Part shown: positions 46,401 to 59,795 of the stretch, one piece after another | Numbering within the stretch: position 1 is the first letter of the stretch | Layout of the letters: each line of letters starts with the position of its first letter | Notes under the pieces: model-generated | Database searches by the model: none | What the model was told of the DNA's origin: nothing | Seen by the model: the letters and a program-made list of their open reading frames with translations, nothing else | Source: Ifrita kowaldi | Lineage: Eukaryota; Chordata; Aves; Passeriformes; Cinclosomatidae | NCBI GenBank assembly: GCA_013398055.1 | Contig: VZRS01001739.1 | Location: 1,650-65,649 of the forward strand | Length of the DNA: 64,000 bases | Reading direction: 5' to 3' | Program-made: the position numbers and the translations under genes

Positions 46401-49400
46401 CGTCCCTCGAGGTGTCCAAAGAACAACTGGACATGGCACTCAGTGCTCTGGGCTGGGTGACAAGGTGGGGATTGGGCACAGGTTGGACTTGATGGTGTTG
46501 GAGATCTTTTCCAACGTCAATGATTCCATGATTCTCTGATAGCCAAGCACCGCTTTGTCCGTGGGGCTGTAGAAAGTGACTGTGGTTGTGCACAAATTGG
46601 AGAGGTGTTGTTCTCTGCAGACACCACGTTTGCAGTTGCATAAGGTAATGAACAATGGTTTTTTGGAGGGTCTCTGTGGAGACAAAATCTCCGTGACATG
46701 CAGGTCCGTGGGAGTTCTGCCAGTGAGTGCAGTGAGTCAGGGATTTCACCCACTGAGCTCCATTCTCCTCCTGCTGCGCCTCACAAAGCTGCATATTGTT
46801 TGGGACTCGTGTAAAATTGTCTTAATCAAAATTACAGTGCGCTTAGGGGGTTCCAGGAAGGATTAGGCAATTATATGGATAATGAAAATCCAAAATTAGG
46901 CCAGGATTAACAGGGAAAATATCCAAGTTTGGAAGCAAGATAAATTGTCACATTTCAAGGCCTGGATTAACTGTGTAAACAGGCCAGCAGGAACCTTCCT
47001 TTGGAAACAACTTATTCCAGTATCCTCTGTTTCTCCCACTTTCCTCTGAAACTGAAGCACTTCTTGTAAGAGAGAAAGCAAAGACACTAAAGAGAAGTCA
47101 AAAGTAGTGGCTAATAAGTGGTATTTGTTCCTTTTAGGTTTGTTTACCTCTTTCTGATAAGCTTGTTAAAATACAGCTTAAATGCACACAGACGAACTGA
47201 TGACTGTGTTTAATTCCTGTTATATTATTATATTGTGATGTGCAATTAGCAGCTCGAAGTAAACACTGCTGTTGGAAAGCAGTTTAATTGCATCTCTGTT
47301 TGTTAGCACAAATTACCCCTAGTCCTTTTTATTTCAAACATTTTTCCCTGTTTCTCCTTAGCTTTCTTGTGGTTTTTTAGGACACTTAGGCAGCATATAG
47401 TTAATGAAATGCTTTTGACTTTTTGTTTCTTTTTTTTTTTTTACAAGCTTCAGCCCTATTAGGAAGGGTTTTCTGAGTAAGTAATATCTGTTGGCTTTTG
47501 TCAGCAATTAAATAGTTTCAATTTAAATCCGTGGTCCATTTAATCCATTCAATTTAAATCTCTAAATCCATGCTCATAAATCTCAGTGTGCTGTCACAGT
47601 CCACACCTGCATGTTCCCTTTTACTGTTCCTGGGAGGGAAATTACACCGAGGAGAGTAAAAGCAGATTCTGGTGCAGCATTGTTATCCATCAGGCTTTCC
47701 CCTTAGTTTTTGTACTTCTAATTCCCCCACAGAACTGCAGAAATCTTAAGAAAAAAGAAGGAAAGAAGGAAAAAGCTGAAGCGATACCTGCTGATCGGCC
47801 TGGCAACTGTTGGGGGTGGAACAGTGATTGGTGAGGCTGCCCTTGGTGTTTTGGGGACACAGCACAGGAACAGAGAGGGGTCTGACTCCAAGAAAAGTAT
47901 TTTTAGCCCCATAAAAATAAACATGAAAGAATTAGCTGGAAAAGTTATTCCAGTGTACCTTCACTAGCTGGGGGAAGTATTAAACTGAGGTTGTCGGCCT
48001 TAAAAATGTTTTCTCCTTCTTTGCTCTTGTGTTATAAGAGGATCAGATCTTCAACTCTGAAATCAAAAGTGTGAGATTAGATCAATGTTTCCTGAGTAAA
48101 TAGAGCACAGCTCACCCCAGACCACCACACAATCTTCCTTTGACTTTGAAATGATGCTTCATTTCTACTGAAGTCAGTCAAAGGATTTGGGCAGAGATTC
48201 AGGGCCTGGGGAGGGTCTCAGGAAGCCCTTTATTGGACATGCAAAAAGCTCTTCCAGCGGGAGTAGCAGCACTCTCCCAGGGCAGGGAGATGCCTGCCTG
48301 GGGTTTCTGAGGGGTAATGGTTTGGTGATATCTCTTGTTGCATCTTCAGGTCTGACAGGAGGCCTGGCTGCCCCTCTGGTTGCTGCAGGAGCTGCCACGA
48401 TCATCGGGAGTGCTGGAGCAGCTGCTTTGGGATCCACTGCTGGGATTGCTGTCATGGCATCCCTTTTTGGAGCAGCCGGAGCTGGCCTTACTGGTGAGAG
48501 AGTGACCACACCATTCTCAGGCACTGAGGCACAGGATCATGTCTGCAAAAGCACAGTTAGTGACCCCACTGAGCTCTCTGCAGGGTGAGGGAAGTGATTG
48601 GAGGTGTAATCTGTGAGATTTTTATGTCACTGCTGATTAAGGTACTGTGTAGCCCCTGGTGACCAAATAGGGAAAGAATATTTGGTGTGTGGTTAATGAA
48701 GGACATGAAAACTTGCTGCTTTGGGTTAGAAAGATGCTGCCATGGAGAAAAGCAGCTGTCACAGCAAAAAAACCCTTCTGCTGGATTCCCTCAGATCACA
48801 CAAATTCAGAAGGATCATGTTGGCTCCTTACCAAGCTATAAATAATGCATGGACTGACTGAGGGTTTTGGGAAGGAAAAAAACCGTCTCCACATTACCCA
48901 ATTAATTCCTTAACGAACTCTGTTAGCAGAGTGTGTCCTTTCTGTGCCGTCTCTGAGCTGTGCGTTTCTTCCTGGCTGTGTGTAGGATACAAGATGAAGA
49001 AACGTGTGGGAGCCATAGAAGAGTTTGAATTCCTCCCACTTACTGAAGGGAAGCAGCTCCACATCACCATAGCAATCACTGGATGGCTGTGCACTGGCAA
49101 ATACGGTAAGAACATGATGAGAAAACAGAGAGGACCTCAAAGAGCCGTGGCAGTGTCCCGCTTCAGGCTGTGTTTGTGCTCACAAAGCACCACGTCTGCC
49201 CCACATTTCCACGGCATGGTGACTAAACCACGTCAGTTCTCACCATAAGACTTTGCAGCCCAGTCTGCAATCCCAGACAAACAGAGGCAAAAAAGAGGGC
49301 ATTAAGTTGGTGGTGATAGCAGGATTGGGAGCAGCCGCAGTAGGATTGTTTCTGCTAGGAACTGTTGGAAGGTTTCACCAGAAAAGGTCTGTTTGGGAGA

Positions 49401-52400
49401 TGATTGCCAGCACTAGTACAAAATGTCTCCGAGACCTTATGTTTATCCTCCAGGAATTAACAGAAAATAGTGTGGTTTTGCTCTCTCTGTATCTGCCAGC
49501 TAATGAGGTTTATTGGCAAGAAAGTTTTGTCAAGTCAATCCTGTTAAGCACAGCACTCCGGAGGTGACTTTCAGGGGAAACCTTGAAAGGTCTGTAGTGC
49601 TTTATTTTCCAGTGTAGCTTGTCATAAAACACATCACCTGTCTGCTGATGTGCTCTGACTGAACAGCTGCCAGTTCATTGAGAAGCACCATAATTAACTC
49701 TGGGTATCATTAATGCAGAAGGATGTCTCGCCCTGTCGCTTGCCAGGCTGCAGTTTGCTGTCACAGGGAAGTTCCTTTCACTTTGCAGTGCTGGGCTTTG
49801 GCTTCTCTCTTCATCTGCTTGCCAGAGGTCCAAATCCTCAGGGCTGGAGGGCTCCCAGGCATGGTTAGAGAGGCAAGTATGTCCCTCCAGGAACCTTTTT
49901 GTGTCTGTTTGCCCTTAAAAGGGAGTTACAGATGACACACATTCTTCTTCCATAACTAGCAATCTGCTAGAATGTTTTAAAGAGCAAAACTAGGGTTGTC
50001 ATCCATTTTCCTCCTTACAGCAGTGTCTGTGTGTGCACACGGTCCTTCAGACAGAGGGTCTGAGGACAGGAATTTTATGGAATTTGCCACTTTGTGATTT
50101 TGGAGCTGCCAGTAGCTGCCAATCCATGTGTCCCCAAATATGACAGTCCACTGTGGGGATCTTGTGTCACTTTGATCAGCAGCTACCTCAACCTGCCTGC
50201 ATTGTCTGGGGAAGGAACAGTGTGGGAAGGCTTTTAATTAATTAAGATGACAGTTCTGCTCTGCCCTTCAGTGTTGTTGATCTGTCATTAATAGCATTGC
50301 CAGAATATTCCAGTGTCCTGCAGGTTCCATTCCGATCCTCTCTTGGGCTCCTCTTGCCAGGAATCAGCCATTGTGTTCTCTCCAAACATGAATTCCATCT
50401 TTGCACCTTTCCCAGGGAGCTTCACAGCCCCATGGAGCAGCATGTTGCACTCGAGTGAGCAGTACTGCCTGGCCTGGGAATCCAAGTATCTGATGGAGCT
50501 TGGCAACGCCTTGGATTCCCTGCTGAATGGTTTTGTGAACATGATGGCTCAGGAAGCCCTAAAATTCACTGTCTTGTCAGGTAAGAAACTAAATCATATC
50601 ACATCTGATGAGTGGCTCTCGTGCAGTTTCAGTGTTAGAGGAGCTGTCCTAAAGAAGGAATGGTTTGGAGGAGGCAGTGCTGGCACTGCCCAGCAGAAGT
50701 GACCTGAGAAGTGACCTCTACCACACCTGTAATCTAGCTGTGCTTTCCTGGACTGCTGAGCCGCCATGTCATTGCATCATTCTGTTAAAGTTACAGCTGG
50801 AAACACCTTCCTTCACGTGTGACTGTTCATTTCTCCATGTTATTACACCATTTACTGCTGTACAGAAACCTCCCAACACACAGCTTACACTCACCCCCCC
50901 GTGCCGGAACATCCGATTCTTTCTTATCTTTAGTCCAGCAAAGCATTTCTCAGCACAGCTATTGGGAAAGAAGAGCTGGAAATGACAAAAGCTCCTTGGC
51001 TTAGCTTTTAACTTCAGTGAACTCTCTTGATTTTGATGTTTTCTAAGAAACCTCAGTGTGTTGCAGGGATTGTGACAGCCTTGACTTGGCCGGCGTCGCT
51101 CCTGACTGTTGCCAGTGTCATTGACAACCCCTGGGGAGTGTGTCTGCATCGCTCTGCTGAAGTGGGCAAGCACCTTGCACACATCCTGCTCAGCAGACAG
51201 CAGGTAACCAGCCAGAATTATCCAGGAATAACGGCTGGGAGGGAACTGGCCCAGGGGGGTGAGGTTTTATAGTCATGCTGGTTACATGGGATCTTTCTAG
51301 GGAGAGAAAAATTAATAAAAGGAAAACTCAGAGAGTGCTGCTGAAGGTGACCAGCAGATACCTGGCTCACTGGGGAAAAGGAGGAAGTCCCAAGTGGATC
51401 AGAGAAATCCTGCTGAGATTTGTTCCATTTAACCTAAAGCTTTTCTAAATGAGGAGGAAGAGATCCAGGACATAAATGATCAGTGGCTTAACCATGTCAC
51501 AGCCAGGCCCACTCACCTAGTGGGAGTCAGAGGGCAGGAGGTGAGGTTGGGTGAAAAGGAGAGGAGAATACAGAGTTTTAAAAATGTTTATTGATCATTA
51601 AGAGGCACCAGCAAACAACGTGAGAGAAAAGTGGGTGGCAGCCAACGCCCAGTGAGCCGTGGCTTTGCCTACAGAGAAGGGGAATGGGCTGGTACCTGAC
51701 AAAAGTGACAGAAATCTCTCTGAAAAGGCTTGAAAACACACATTTCTGCCCCCCAAGAGCCTGCCATCATTTGCTGGGCCAGTGCTGGTTTTTGCTGGCC
51801 ATGTGTTTGTCTCACACCAGTCACTGTTGATTACAGAGGAGCCTGAGGGGAGCCGTGACCCCAAAGCTGTGTGTCCCAGCAAGGTGGAACAGCAGAGGAG
51901 GAACAAACTTGATTTCTCATAAAAATCCAATCCTAGAAAATGCAATAAACTTTATTTCATACAAGCCCTTTGTCTTGCTCGGGGGCATTTGTTCGTGCCT
52001 GTTAAGCATTTGCTGTTGTGAAAACACACATTCCAGTGTGCTGGAGAGTCTAAAACTAGTTAATGTGATGTCTGGGGTGTCCATCACACACCTGCTCCCT
52101 GCATATTACAAAGACCATTTTTCATTGATGTTGGGATTTGGGTTCCCTTTGATCTTACAGAAAATCTTATTAGGCTATTCAAAATAAAAGCTTAACACTT
52201 AAGAGCCACATCATTTTTTATAACCATCGCATGGTGCTGCTGTCACTCAGCCTGAAATCTGGATGTGGTCAGTATTTTTGTATTACAGCTCCTTCTTCTG
52301 TTTATTGAAACATTTCTAGGAAAATTTTGTTCCTTGAAGAAGGTTTTCATTTGGAAATTTCAAGCCAGTGACAGCATCTGTTTTGGTTCTGTTTGAAACA

Positions 52401-55400
52401 TCTGCTTTGTTGTAACTGCTGGTCATGAGGTTTTTTCCAGTTGATTTTCTGAAGATCAAAACATACAAAATGCTCGGATATGTAGAATTCTCCATATTGA
52501 ACTGGGCATAGCTCTGAGGAGACCTGATCCCTTTGAAACCAACCAAATCACTCCAGTATTTCAAAGGTGATGCACAAGCAGGTGCTCTGTGTCTCAGGCT
52601 CTTGGGGACCCCAAGCCCAGTCTCTCTTTCCAGAGAAAACACCATTTGGTGGCATTTTTTCCTTTCCTTCTTTCTCAGGGCCAGAGACCTGTCACACTGA
52701 TTGGCTTCAGCCTGGGTGCCAGAGTCATTTACTTCTGCCTGCAGGAAATGGCTCAAGAAAAAGGTAAAATTCACCTTCAGACTTTATTTTATTTTATTTT
52801 CTTTACTCATGGTGGAGAAATTTTTCTTCCAAGAGGAAGAACACAGCTTGGGTCTTTTAGGATAGGACACAAACAACAAAAAGAGATTTAAATGCCTTTG
52901 GAGCCAAATTCTGCTGTCATTTCCCCCAGTCCAGCAGATGAAATCCACTGTCTTCACTTGAGGGGTTCCAGTGGGTCACTTTGGTCTGTAAACAGCAAGG
53001 TGACGTTTGTGATCAGTCTGGAGCTGCCCACGCACTGCCTGATGCCAGCAGAGGATGCTTTGCCTTTCTTGGAGCTCTCTGCAGCTCTCCTATCTGATTC
53101 CCTGAGTCCTGCCTTCCATTTAAGTCGCTGAAATGCCACTGTCATCTGCTATTTTCATGGTAATTTTCCCCCAAAGTCAAGTATAAAACCATCTGTCAAT
53201 TTATTACCCATTGTGGTTCTGTTTATTAATAGATTCTATTTTTAATTTAGGGGGGAAAAAAAAGAGTAAAATCATTATGATCAGTTGATGGAAATTCTAT
53301 CTTGGAGTTGAGTCAGCAGTGAGTGTGTGCAGCTTGCCTTCCCCCCACTCAGCAATTTAACTCATTAACCATTTAGCTTCACAATAAATCATAAATAGGG
53401 AATTTTATAAAGGGAAATGTCCAGTAAAGTCCAAGTAGGTGGGAACAGGGTCAAGTGAGGATGGAGAAGGTCAGCACTGACAGCTGTGTGCCAGAACTTC
53501 ACTTCTGGTTTAAAATGGAAGACTTCTGTTCTCAAAATAAATCTAATCAAATCCAGAATGATCCTAATGGAGTTACACTGGAGCCAGCACCCAGATCCTA
53601 ATCTGGCCCTAGATCTACACTTTTTGTGTCCTGAGGATGCCAGGGGCTGAGGTATTTCCAGGCTTTTATTTCAGCCTGCAGGCTCTGGAATAACACGAGC
53701 CCATAGCTTAGGGAGGAAATCCTTAGGGGTCTGGAAGGTTGGCTGCCACTCCAAAGAAATCCAAGTATCATGGTGGTGTATCAGAGCAGCTCCCACCATA
53801 CACTGATTTTTCAGTTCCTTAATTGAATTCTGAAAGCTGAGCTCTTTGTGAGATGAAAAGCAGCATGCTCAGCGCAGATTGCCAAGGCGTTCTTCACAGG
53901 CACATTCCAGAGCAAGCCACAGAAGGAATGGAGCTGGGACCTGGGACAGCTGAGACTGATTTGGGTTTGGACTTGGATGTCTCACACGAAAGGAACACAC
54001 GGCCCTGTCGTGCAGGGCTCTGTATCCAGATGGCAGTGGCATTTCTGAGGACACATAGCAGATGATGGATTGGCCAGCGAAACACCACGGCAGGGACTCA
54101 GGCTCTGTTCAAATGCTTCCCTGCAAAGCAATGGAAGAACCTTTGGACACTCCATCATGGGTGACTTTGGGAGCCAGAGCTCAGCAGGTTTCCAGAAAAT
54201 GACATTATGGCAGAAGCTGGAGTAAATGAGCCATCAGAGACACGTTACTGCGTGGGAAGATCATTGCTCTGATTTCTTCATCGTGATTCCCATGCATTTT
54301 AATAAATAATTAGCAATTTAGCTAATTGATAATGGCTGTTACCACCAGAGCCTGAACCTTGGAACCCAGCTGTGTGTGAGAGGGGTGAGGTGTCACACAC
54401 TGGGTGTTTGGTACTGATCCCAGCTCCTGTGACCAGTACCCTGCTGGGCTGTGATCCCTGCTGTGCTCAGGTGTTGGGAATGCTGCTGCCAGCTCTGCCC
54501 TGGAACAGCTGTACACAGCCAGAGCTGAATTCCAGCCCTGTTCTCCCTTGTTAGTCAGGACTAACGTGCTGAGGTACTTTCCCTTTCCCAGTGAGTTGCA
54601 TCCCAAGGGCACAGCAAGGCCCAGCTCCCAGGATTGGTTTTGGTCTCTGGGACAGCTTCTTTCTTCCACACCTTTTCTGGAGAAATCATCTTAATCAGGT
54701 TTTAATTTTGGCCTGTCATTCTCACTCTGTTCCCACCTGCTTGGACTTGATTGGAAATTTTCCTTTATAAAACTCCTTATTCATTAGCCACTCTCTATGA
54801 GGTTAAATGGTTAATGAATTAATTTTTTTCCACTGCTTTTGCAGACTTTATTGTTCTTCATCATCTGAAAGATTTACAAACTGTGAAATACATTTCATTT
54901 ATCTCGAGCCTAGGCTGCTCTGCAGGCCAGTGATCTGTTCCCAGGTTTCTATCCTGTCAACATTTGAACAAAATGAGCATTTTGCAGCCAAGGCCAAACG
55001 TGTTTTTTTGTTCTGAGCAAGCAGTAATCTGGACAAAGGACTGGAGAAACAAAAGGTTCCAACACCTTGCCAAAAAATTCAGGATCCTGATGAATTAGCT
55101 GATTGTTTATTCAGTTGGCTTACACCGTGGCCGTGGAATTTAGAACCTTGGTTGGAATGAGCTTTCCCGTTAGCAAGGCTCTGGGTTTCCTTTTGATTGC
55201 CCATGATTATGGGAACAGGGCTTTATTGCTCACAGATTACACTCACAAAATTGAATTGCTCTTTGCTCTCCTTGATTGGTGAAAAATTTGCTCTGCAATA
55301 AGAAGTAATTCCGGGAGAGCTCATTTGGATTTGTCAGGCACTGGGATTTACACCGTGGGGAAGGACGCAGGCACTGCAGGCAGCTCCAATCCTTTACTGC

Positions 55401-58400
55401 TTTCAGGGAAAGGAAGCTCAGTGATTTACATTTGAAAAGCCTACCCAGGCAGCACCTCTCCCTCAAATGTTGGGTTTAGCTCAGGTCTGTGGAGGCTCCA
55501 GGTCTGTGGAGCCTGGTCTCCCACAGGTGCAGAGTATGGATTTGGAATGTTGTGTTAACTCTCTTTACAAAGCTTTATGGAGGATACTGATATATTGTTC
55601 AGCAGTTTAGGAAAACAGCAGAGCTGCCCAATATTTCTTATTCCATCATTATTTCTCCTGAAATTGCCCAGCTGCAGCTCTCTGATAAGTGAGGAAGATT
55701 TATTATGCTCAAAAGTCAACATTGCTGTTCAGTAAATCAGGCCCTGGGCATTCAGGTTACAGCAGAAGGAAATGAAACCAGTCTGATAGATCTTCACTGT
55801 GTATTGGCAAGTGCCTCCATTGTTGCTACTTCCAAATCAATATTAACAATTTGGGATTTTCTCTTGCATGTTCAGGTCATGTTTTTCATATAATCAGCTG
55901 TGGGAAGGGGTCCTCATGCTTCACGTATCACAACATTTGCTCACTCTGTGGGATCTCAGACCCTTTCACCTGTTTCAGAGCTCTGTGCAAACCCACATCA
56001 GTGAGTCTGCAGAAAGACCTTTCCAGAGGTCTCCAAACCTTTCCAGAGGTTTGCTGCTTGAACAGCATCTTTCTGGGCAGAGGCCAGGCCATTTCTCCCT
56101 CCTGCCATCAGCCTGGTCCTTTGCACTGTCTGAGGATCTCGATTTTTCACATTTACTAACTCCAGGTGAACTGTGGACCCTTCACATGTATGCAAAGTTG
56201 TATTTATGATCCTCCTTTCCGGTGTTTCTGTCTTTCAAAGTGAAGCCACTGAAATGCTGATTTTTCTGTAGCACACATCTGAACATGCTTCATATAAGAA
56301 TATCTTCTGCTCCATCTTCTAAACCTGAGCCGTTCTGCTTTCACCTTAACAGACTCACAAGGGATCATTGAAGACGTCGTCTTACTGGGAGCTCCAGTGG
56401 AAGGAGAAGCCAAGCACTGGAAAGCTCTCACCAGAGTGGTGTCGGGCAGGATCATAAACGGCTTCTGCAGGTCAGTGTGTGCTCAGTGCCCGGCCTCGTT
56501 AGCCTGGGAATGGTTTGGGTATTGACCCCTTCCAAGCACTTTGTGAGTGCTGGTGAGGACATTGATTCAGCAGTGCCAGAGCCTCGGCCCTCCAGGCCTC
56601 TCCCTCAGATCCACTGGAGATGACAGCTTCAGGAGGCTCTTGAAGGATGTTTGACCCAGCTCTTGGCTCTTTGTGACACTGGAAGCCCAAGCAGGTCCTG
56701 TTCATAGAGGGATCCTGAAGCTGGGTCAGTGTGTTTGTGTGTGTAATCTGGTATATTCTAAAGCCCCTTTAAATCTCAGCTTTGTGTGAAGGACTCTAAA
56801 TACAGCAGTAAAGTTTGCTGACTTAAAGAATGGGAATTAGAATCTATAAAAGCTTTAAGATGCAGTTCACGTGTGGCTGCTTATGGGGAACAAGATGTGA
56901 AAATCACAATGAAAGGGAAGAAGCTCAAGCAAATTTGAGGTTTTTATATCTGGAGTGGGTTTCTGGTCAAGATAGTCCACATGAACAAGATACTTAACTT
57001 AAAAAGGAAGAATAGCTCGAATAGCCGTAGCAAATTTAGGAAGGATGTGAAAGAATACAAAGATTGCCTTCAAAACAAATACCAGCCTTTTAAAACCACA
57101 TTTAAAACATTTTAGAAATAAAAGCAGACAACTGTTTTGCAGAGTTGTGGGAGCTGCTGGGTGAGAAGAGGGAGGTTCAGAGGTCCGAAACAGCTGAAGC
57201 AATCTCAGAAAAGCTATTAAGTATTCAAGTGACAGCTTCAAACCTAATGACTGTGTCTTGGAAGATAATTGTGGCAGGAACACTGTTTACCAGCACAATT
57301 ATTAGATAAGGGGAAATTAAAACCAAGGAATGAAGCAGGGAAGACTAAAAGCATGGGGAAATAAATTGAGAAATAACCAGGCAAGAAGATTAGCAAAGAA
57401 CCTGCAAGCCAAGACAGTTTATAAAGCTCTGAGCTCTCGGGTCAAGGACAGGTGAAAATACTGCTGGTGTTTTCCATGCACACATCCATATGGATGCCTG
57501 CACACATCCGTGCAAGGTGGGGAAGTATTGTGTTACTGTGCTTCTAGCAGAGTGTTCTAACTCAGAAAGAAGAATTAAATAAATGAATTAAAAGTATTCA
57601 AGGTTAAAACAACAAATTACCAGTCCCATCTCTCAGCTAGGCTGGAAATTGTTGCTTTGGTCCTCTTTGGATCCCAGGATTTTCAGGGATGCTGGATGTA
57701 AACACCACTTGGAATGTTTCTTCATGTGGCATAAGGAAAAGCTGCCTCCCTGGGAGTGCTCTGACTTCCTCCAAGAAGCCATAAATGATAGAAATCATTG
57801 CATGTAACTGAGTTTACCCAACAAATACTGTTCTTCCCTGTGTTCTACAAAAATAAATTTCACTGTAAGAAGGTCAGTGTATCTATTTCCTAGAATACAC
57901 ACCCACACAAAAGATCTTGTTATAGTTTCTAAGCCTGCCTGGCTGCTGGAATAAAATACAGAATGTGTGTATCTAGGGGTTATTCAGGTAACATGAGGGG
58001 CAGCTAGAGGAGGGAATTGAGAGGTATGGGCAATTTCTGTGAGGATTGAGGTATGGGAGAAAGATTATACAAACATTGTGTGGTAAGGCCTCACCTGATT
58101 CTGATTTCTCTGGACTCTTGCTTGTACAAAGGGTGGCCTCGTTCTGTCACTTCAGGAGTAACTCTATTTAGGTCGGATAAATTACACTGGATAGAATTCC
58201 TGTAAGATCAGATTTGAGCCCAGCTGTTGAGCTTCAGTCCTTGTTCTTTGTTTTTGGAATATGAGGGGACAGGGCGAGTGAGAGCCCTGTCAGCTGTTGG
58301 AGCTGTCCCCTCCCACTAAACAGCGGGGTTACAAATTCCCAGGGGGAAACCTCACCCAAATCAGTTGGACTGGCTCAACTTCTGAAAGAACCCACGCCTG

Positions 58401-59455
58401 AGCAGTGTGGATGTGTTGTAAAGGTTTTGCAGGATTCTGTGTACACTTACAACTCCTAGTGTGGATTATCTGGGAGCAGCCAGGAATGGGCACCTGTGCA
58501 GGAGCGTTTCACCTGCTGCCATCACAGAGCACAAATCCCACTCGTGTCCCATTTCGATCTGTTCTATAGAGCACTGTGGCATTTCAGTGCCCAGATTTTA
58601 TGCTGTTGCTCAGCACAGAAGAGTTTTGTATTTCCTTCTCTCCTCCTGCCACGGTCTACCCTGAAACTGTCACAGTGACTTATGGCACCGCTTTAGAGTG
58701 GGAACAAACTCTTCCTAGTTCTGTCACTGAAGCCATGTATTTCTACAGTACCTATAAATCAGGAGCACTCCCAGGAGCTTCACAGTCAATATTTATGTCA
58801 CAACATCAGTGTTGTAGGTCTCATCACCTTTACAGCTTTACGGGCTGGAGAGCCTATCAGTGCATGGAAAAGATGAAATACGTCAATGCGCAATCCCTAA
58901 GCAAACATAGAAATAAACAGAAGGGTCAGATTTTTAAACTCGCTGCAGGTAAAGAGACTACACCCATGGATCAGGATTCAGTTCAGGCTTACACCCCTGT
59001 GTCCCAGGAACCTGCCCTGAATCCAGCAAGTGGTTCCTGGTGTGATTCCTACATCGCACAGACCTGCAGCAGGTCTTGCTCCAGACATCACTGTGCTTCC
59101 CAGCCCTTCCACTCTCCTCGTGGTCTGAGTAGTAATGCACTGGAAGTGTTCCAGGCCAGGTTGGATGGGTCTTGGAGCAACCTGGGATCGTGGAAGGTGC
59201 CCATGCCAATGGTAGGAGGTGGAACAGGATGAGCTTTAAGGTCCCTTCCAACCCAAACTGTTCTGGAGTGGAATTCTTTGATTCCACATTGCATTGGCTG
59301 GGCAACAGGATTTATTCCCACTCTTCTCTGCTTCCAGGGGGGACTGGCTGCTGAGCTTTGTTTACAGAACTTCCTCTGTCCAGCTCAACGTTGCAGGCCT
59401 CCAGCCAGTCGACCTGGATGACAGGAGGATGGTGAACATGGACCTTTCCTCTGTG
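37480..59455 (+). CDS. TMCO4: Transmembrane and coiled-coil protein 4 (3' end beyond window)
   Basis: Membrane protein of the DUF726 family with an alpha/beta-hydrolase-like domain; its substrate is not known to me. Twelve in-frame coding exons: 37480-37658, 38035-38209, 42122-42149, 43988-44120, 47733-47830, 48350-48493, 48986-49105, 50416-50580, 51067-51203, 52679-52763, 56353-56470 and 59338-59455, giving 500 residues (human about 634 in all). Visible parts are an N-terminal soluble segment, an acidic then basic KKK-rich helix, glycine/alanine-rich membrane segments at about residues 187-252 (LLIGLATVGGGTVIG and following), and a GFSLG nucleophile-elbow motif at about 402-406 with Ser404 as candidate nucleophile. 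Conserved stretches include GLAAPLVAAGAATIIG and NPWGVCLHRSAEVGKHLAHI. The last exon ends in phase 0 with donor GTAAGT. The remaining C-terminal exon(s) were not found by 64000. The first exon reads into its intron as an open frame to 37749, but the GT at 37659 fits the splice. Confidence 0.95.
46265..46540 (+). mobile_element. CR1 LINE 3' end (TMCO4 intron)
   Basis: It runs from GAGGAAACGGCCTCAAGCTG through TTGGAAGGGGTTTCCCATGG to GATGATTCCATGATTCT-like terminal repeats. Sense orientation, between TMCO4 exons 4 and 5. Confidence 0.9.
59140..59285 (+). mobile_element. CR1 LINE 3' terminus (TMCO4 intron)
   Basis: It contains GTTCCAGGCCAGGTTGGATG, a GGAAGGTGCCCATGCC segment and the end TTCCAACCCAAACTGTTCTG. 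It lies about 50 bp before TMCO4 exon 12, close to its acceptor. Confidence 0.88.
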
Positions 59456-59747
59456 GTAAGTTCTCATATTCTCATTTTTTCTCCATCATCCTTTGCCTGT
59501 AGCAAACCCCACACTCAGTGCACAGGGGAAGCTGGGGACTGAAGAGAGCTCCTCCAGGTACACTGTCCCTCCTTCCTATCTTTGAGGGAACTCTTACCCA
59601 CACTTCCCTCTGGGTTTTGTTGGCCCAGCTAGCGCTCAGCATTGAGCAAAACAAGGAGAATCTACCTCTCCTGCTGGATGTGTTTTGGTTCTGACATACC
59701 TCATACTGGAGATAGAAAATGCTGTTACTCCGCAAGAAGGGCTTTGC

Positions 59748-59795
59748 TGTCATAGAGTCATGGAATGGTTTGGGTTGGAAAAAGCCTGGTCCCAG
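59748..59795 (-). mobile_element. CR1 LINE 3' terminus fragment, reverse
   Basis: CATAGAGTCATGGAATGG followed by TTTGGGTTGGAAAAAGCCTG is the reverse complement of a CR1 3' end and is only about 50 bp long. Confidence 0.75.

Noticed and set aside
47733..47830. Apparent frame break at the start of TMCO4 exon 5
   Set aside because: On recounting, the phase-2 join from exon 4 gives an open frame (E-T-A-E-I-L-R). There is no stop and no need for another acceptor.
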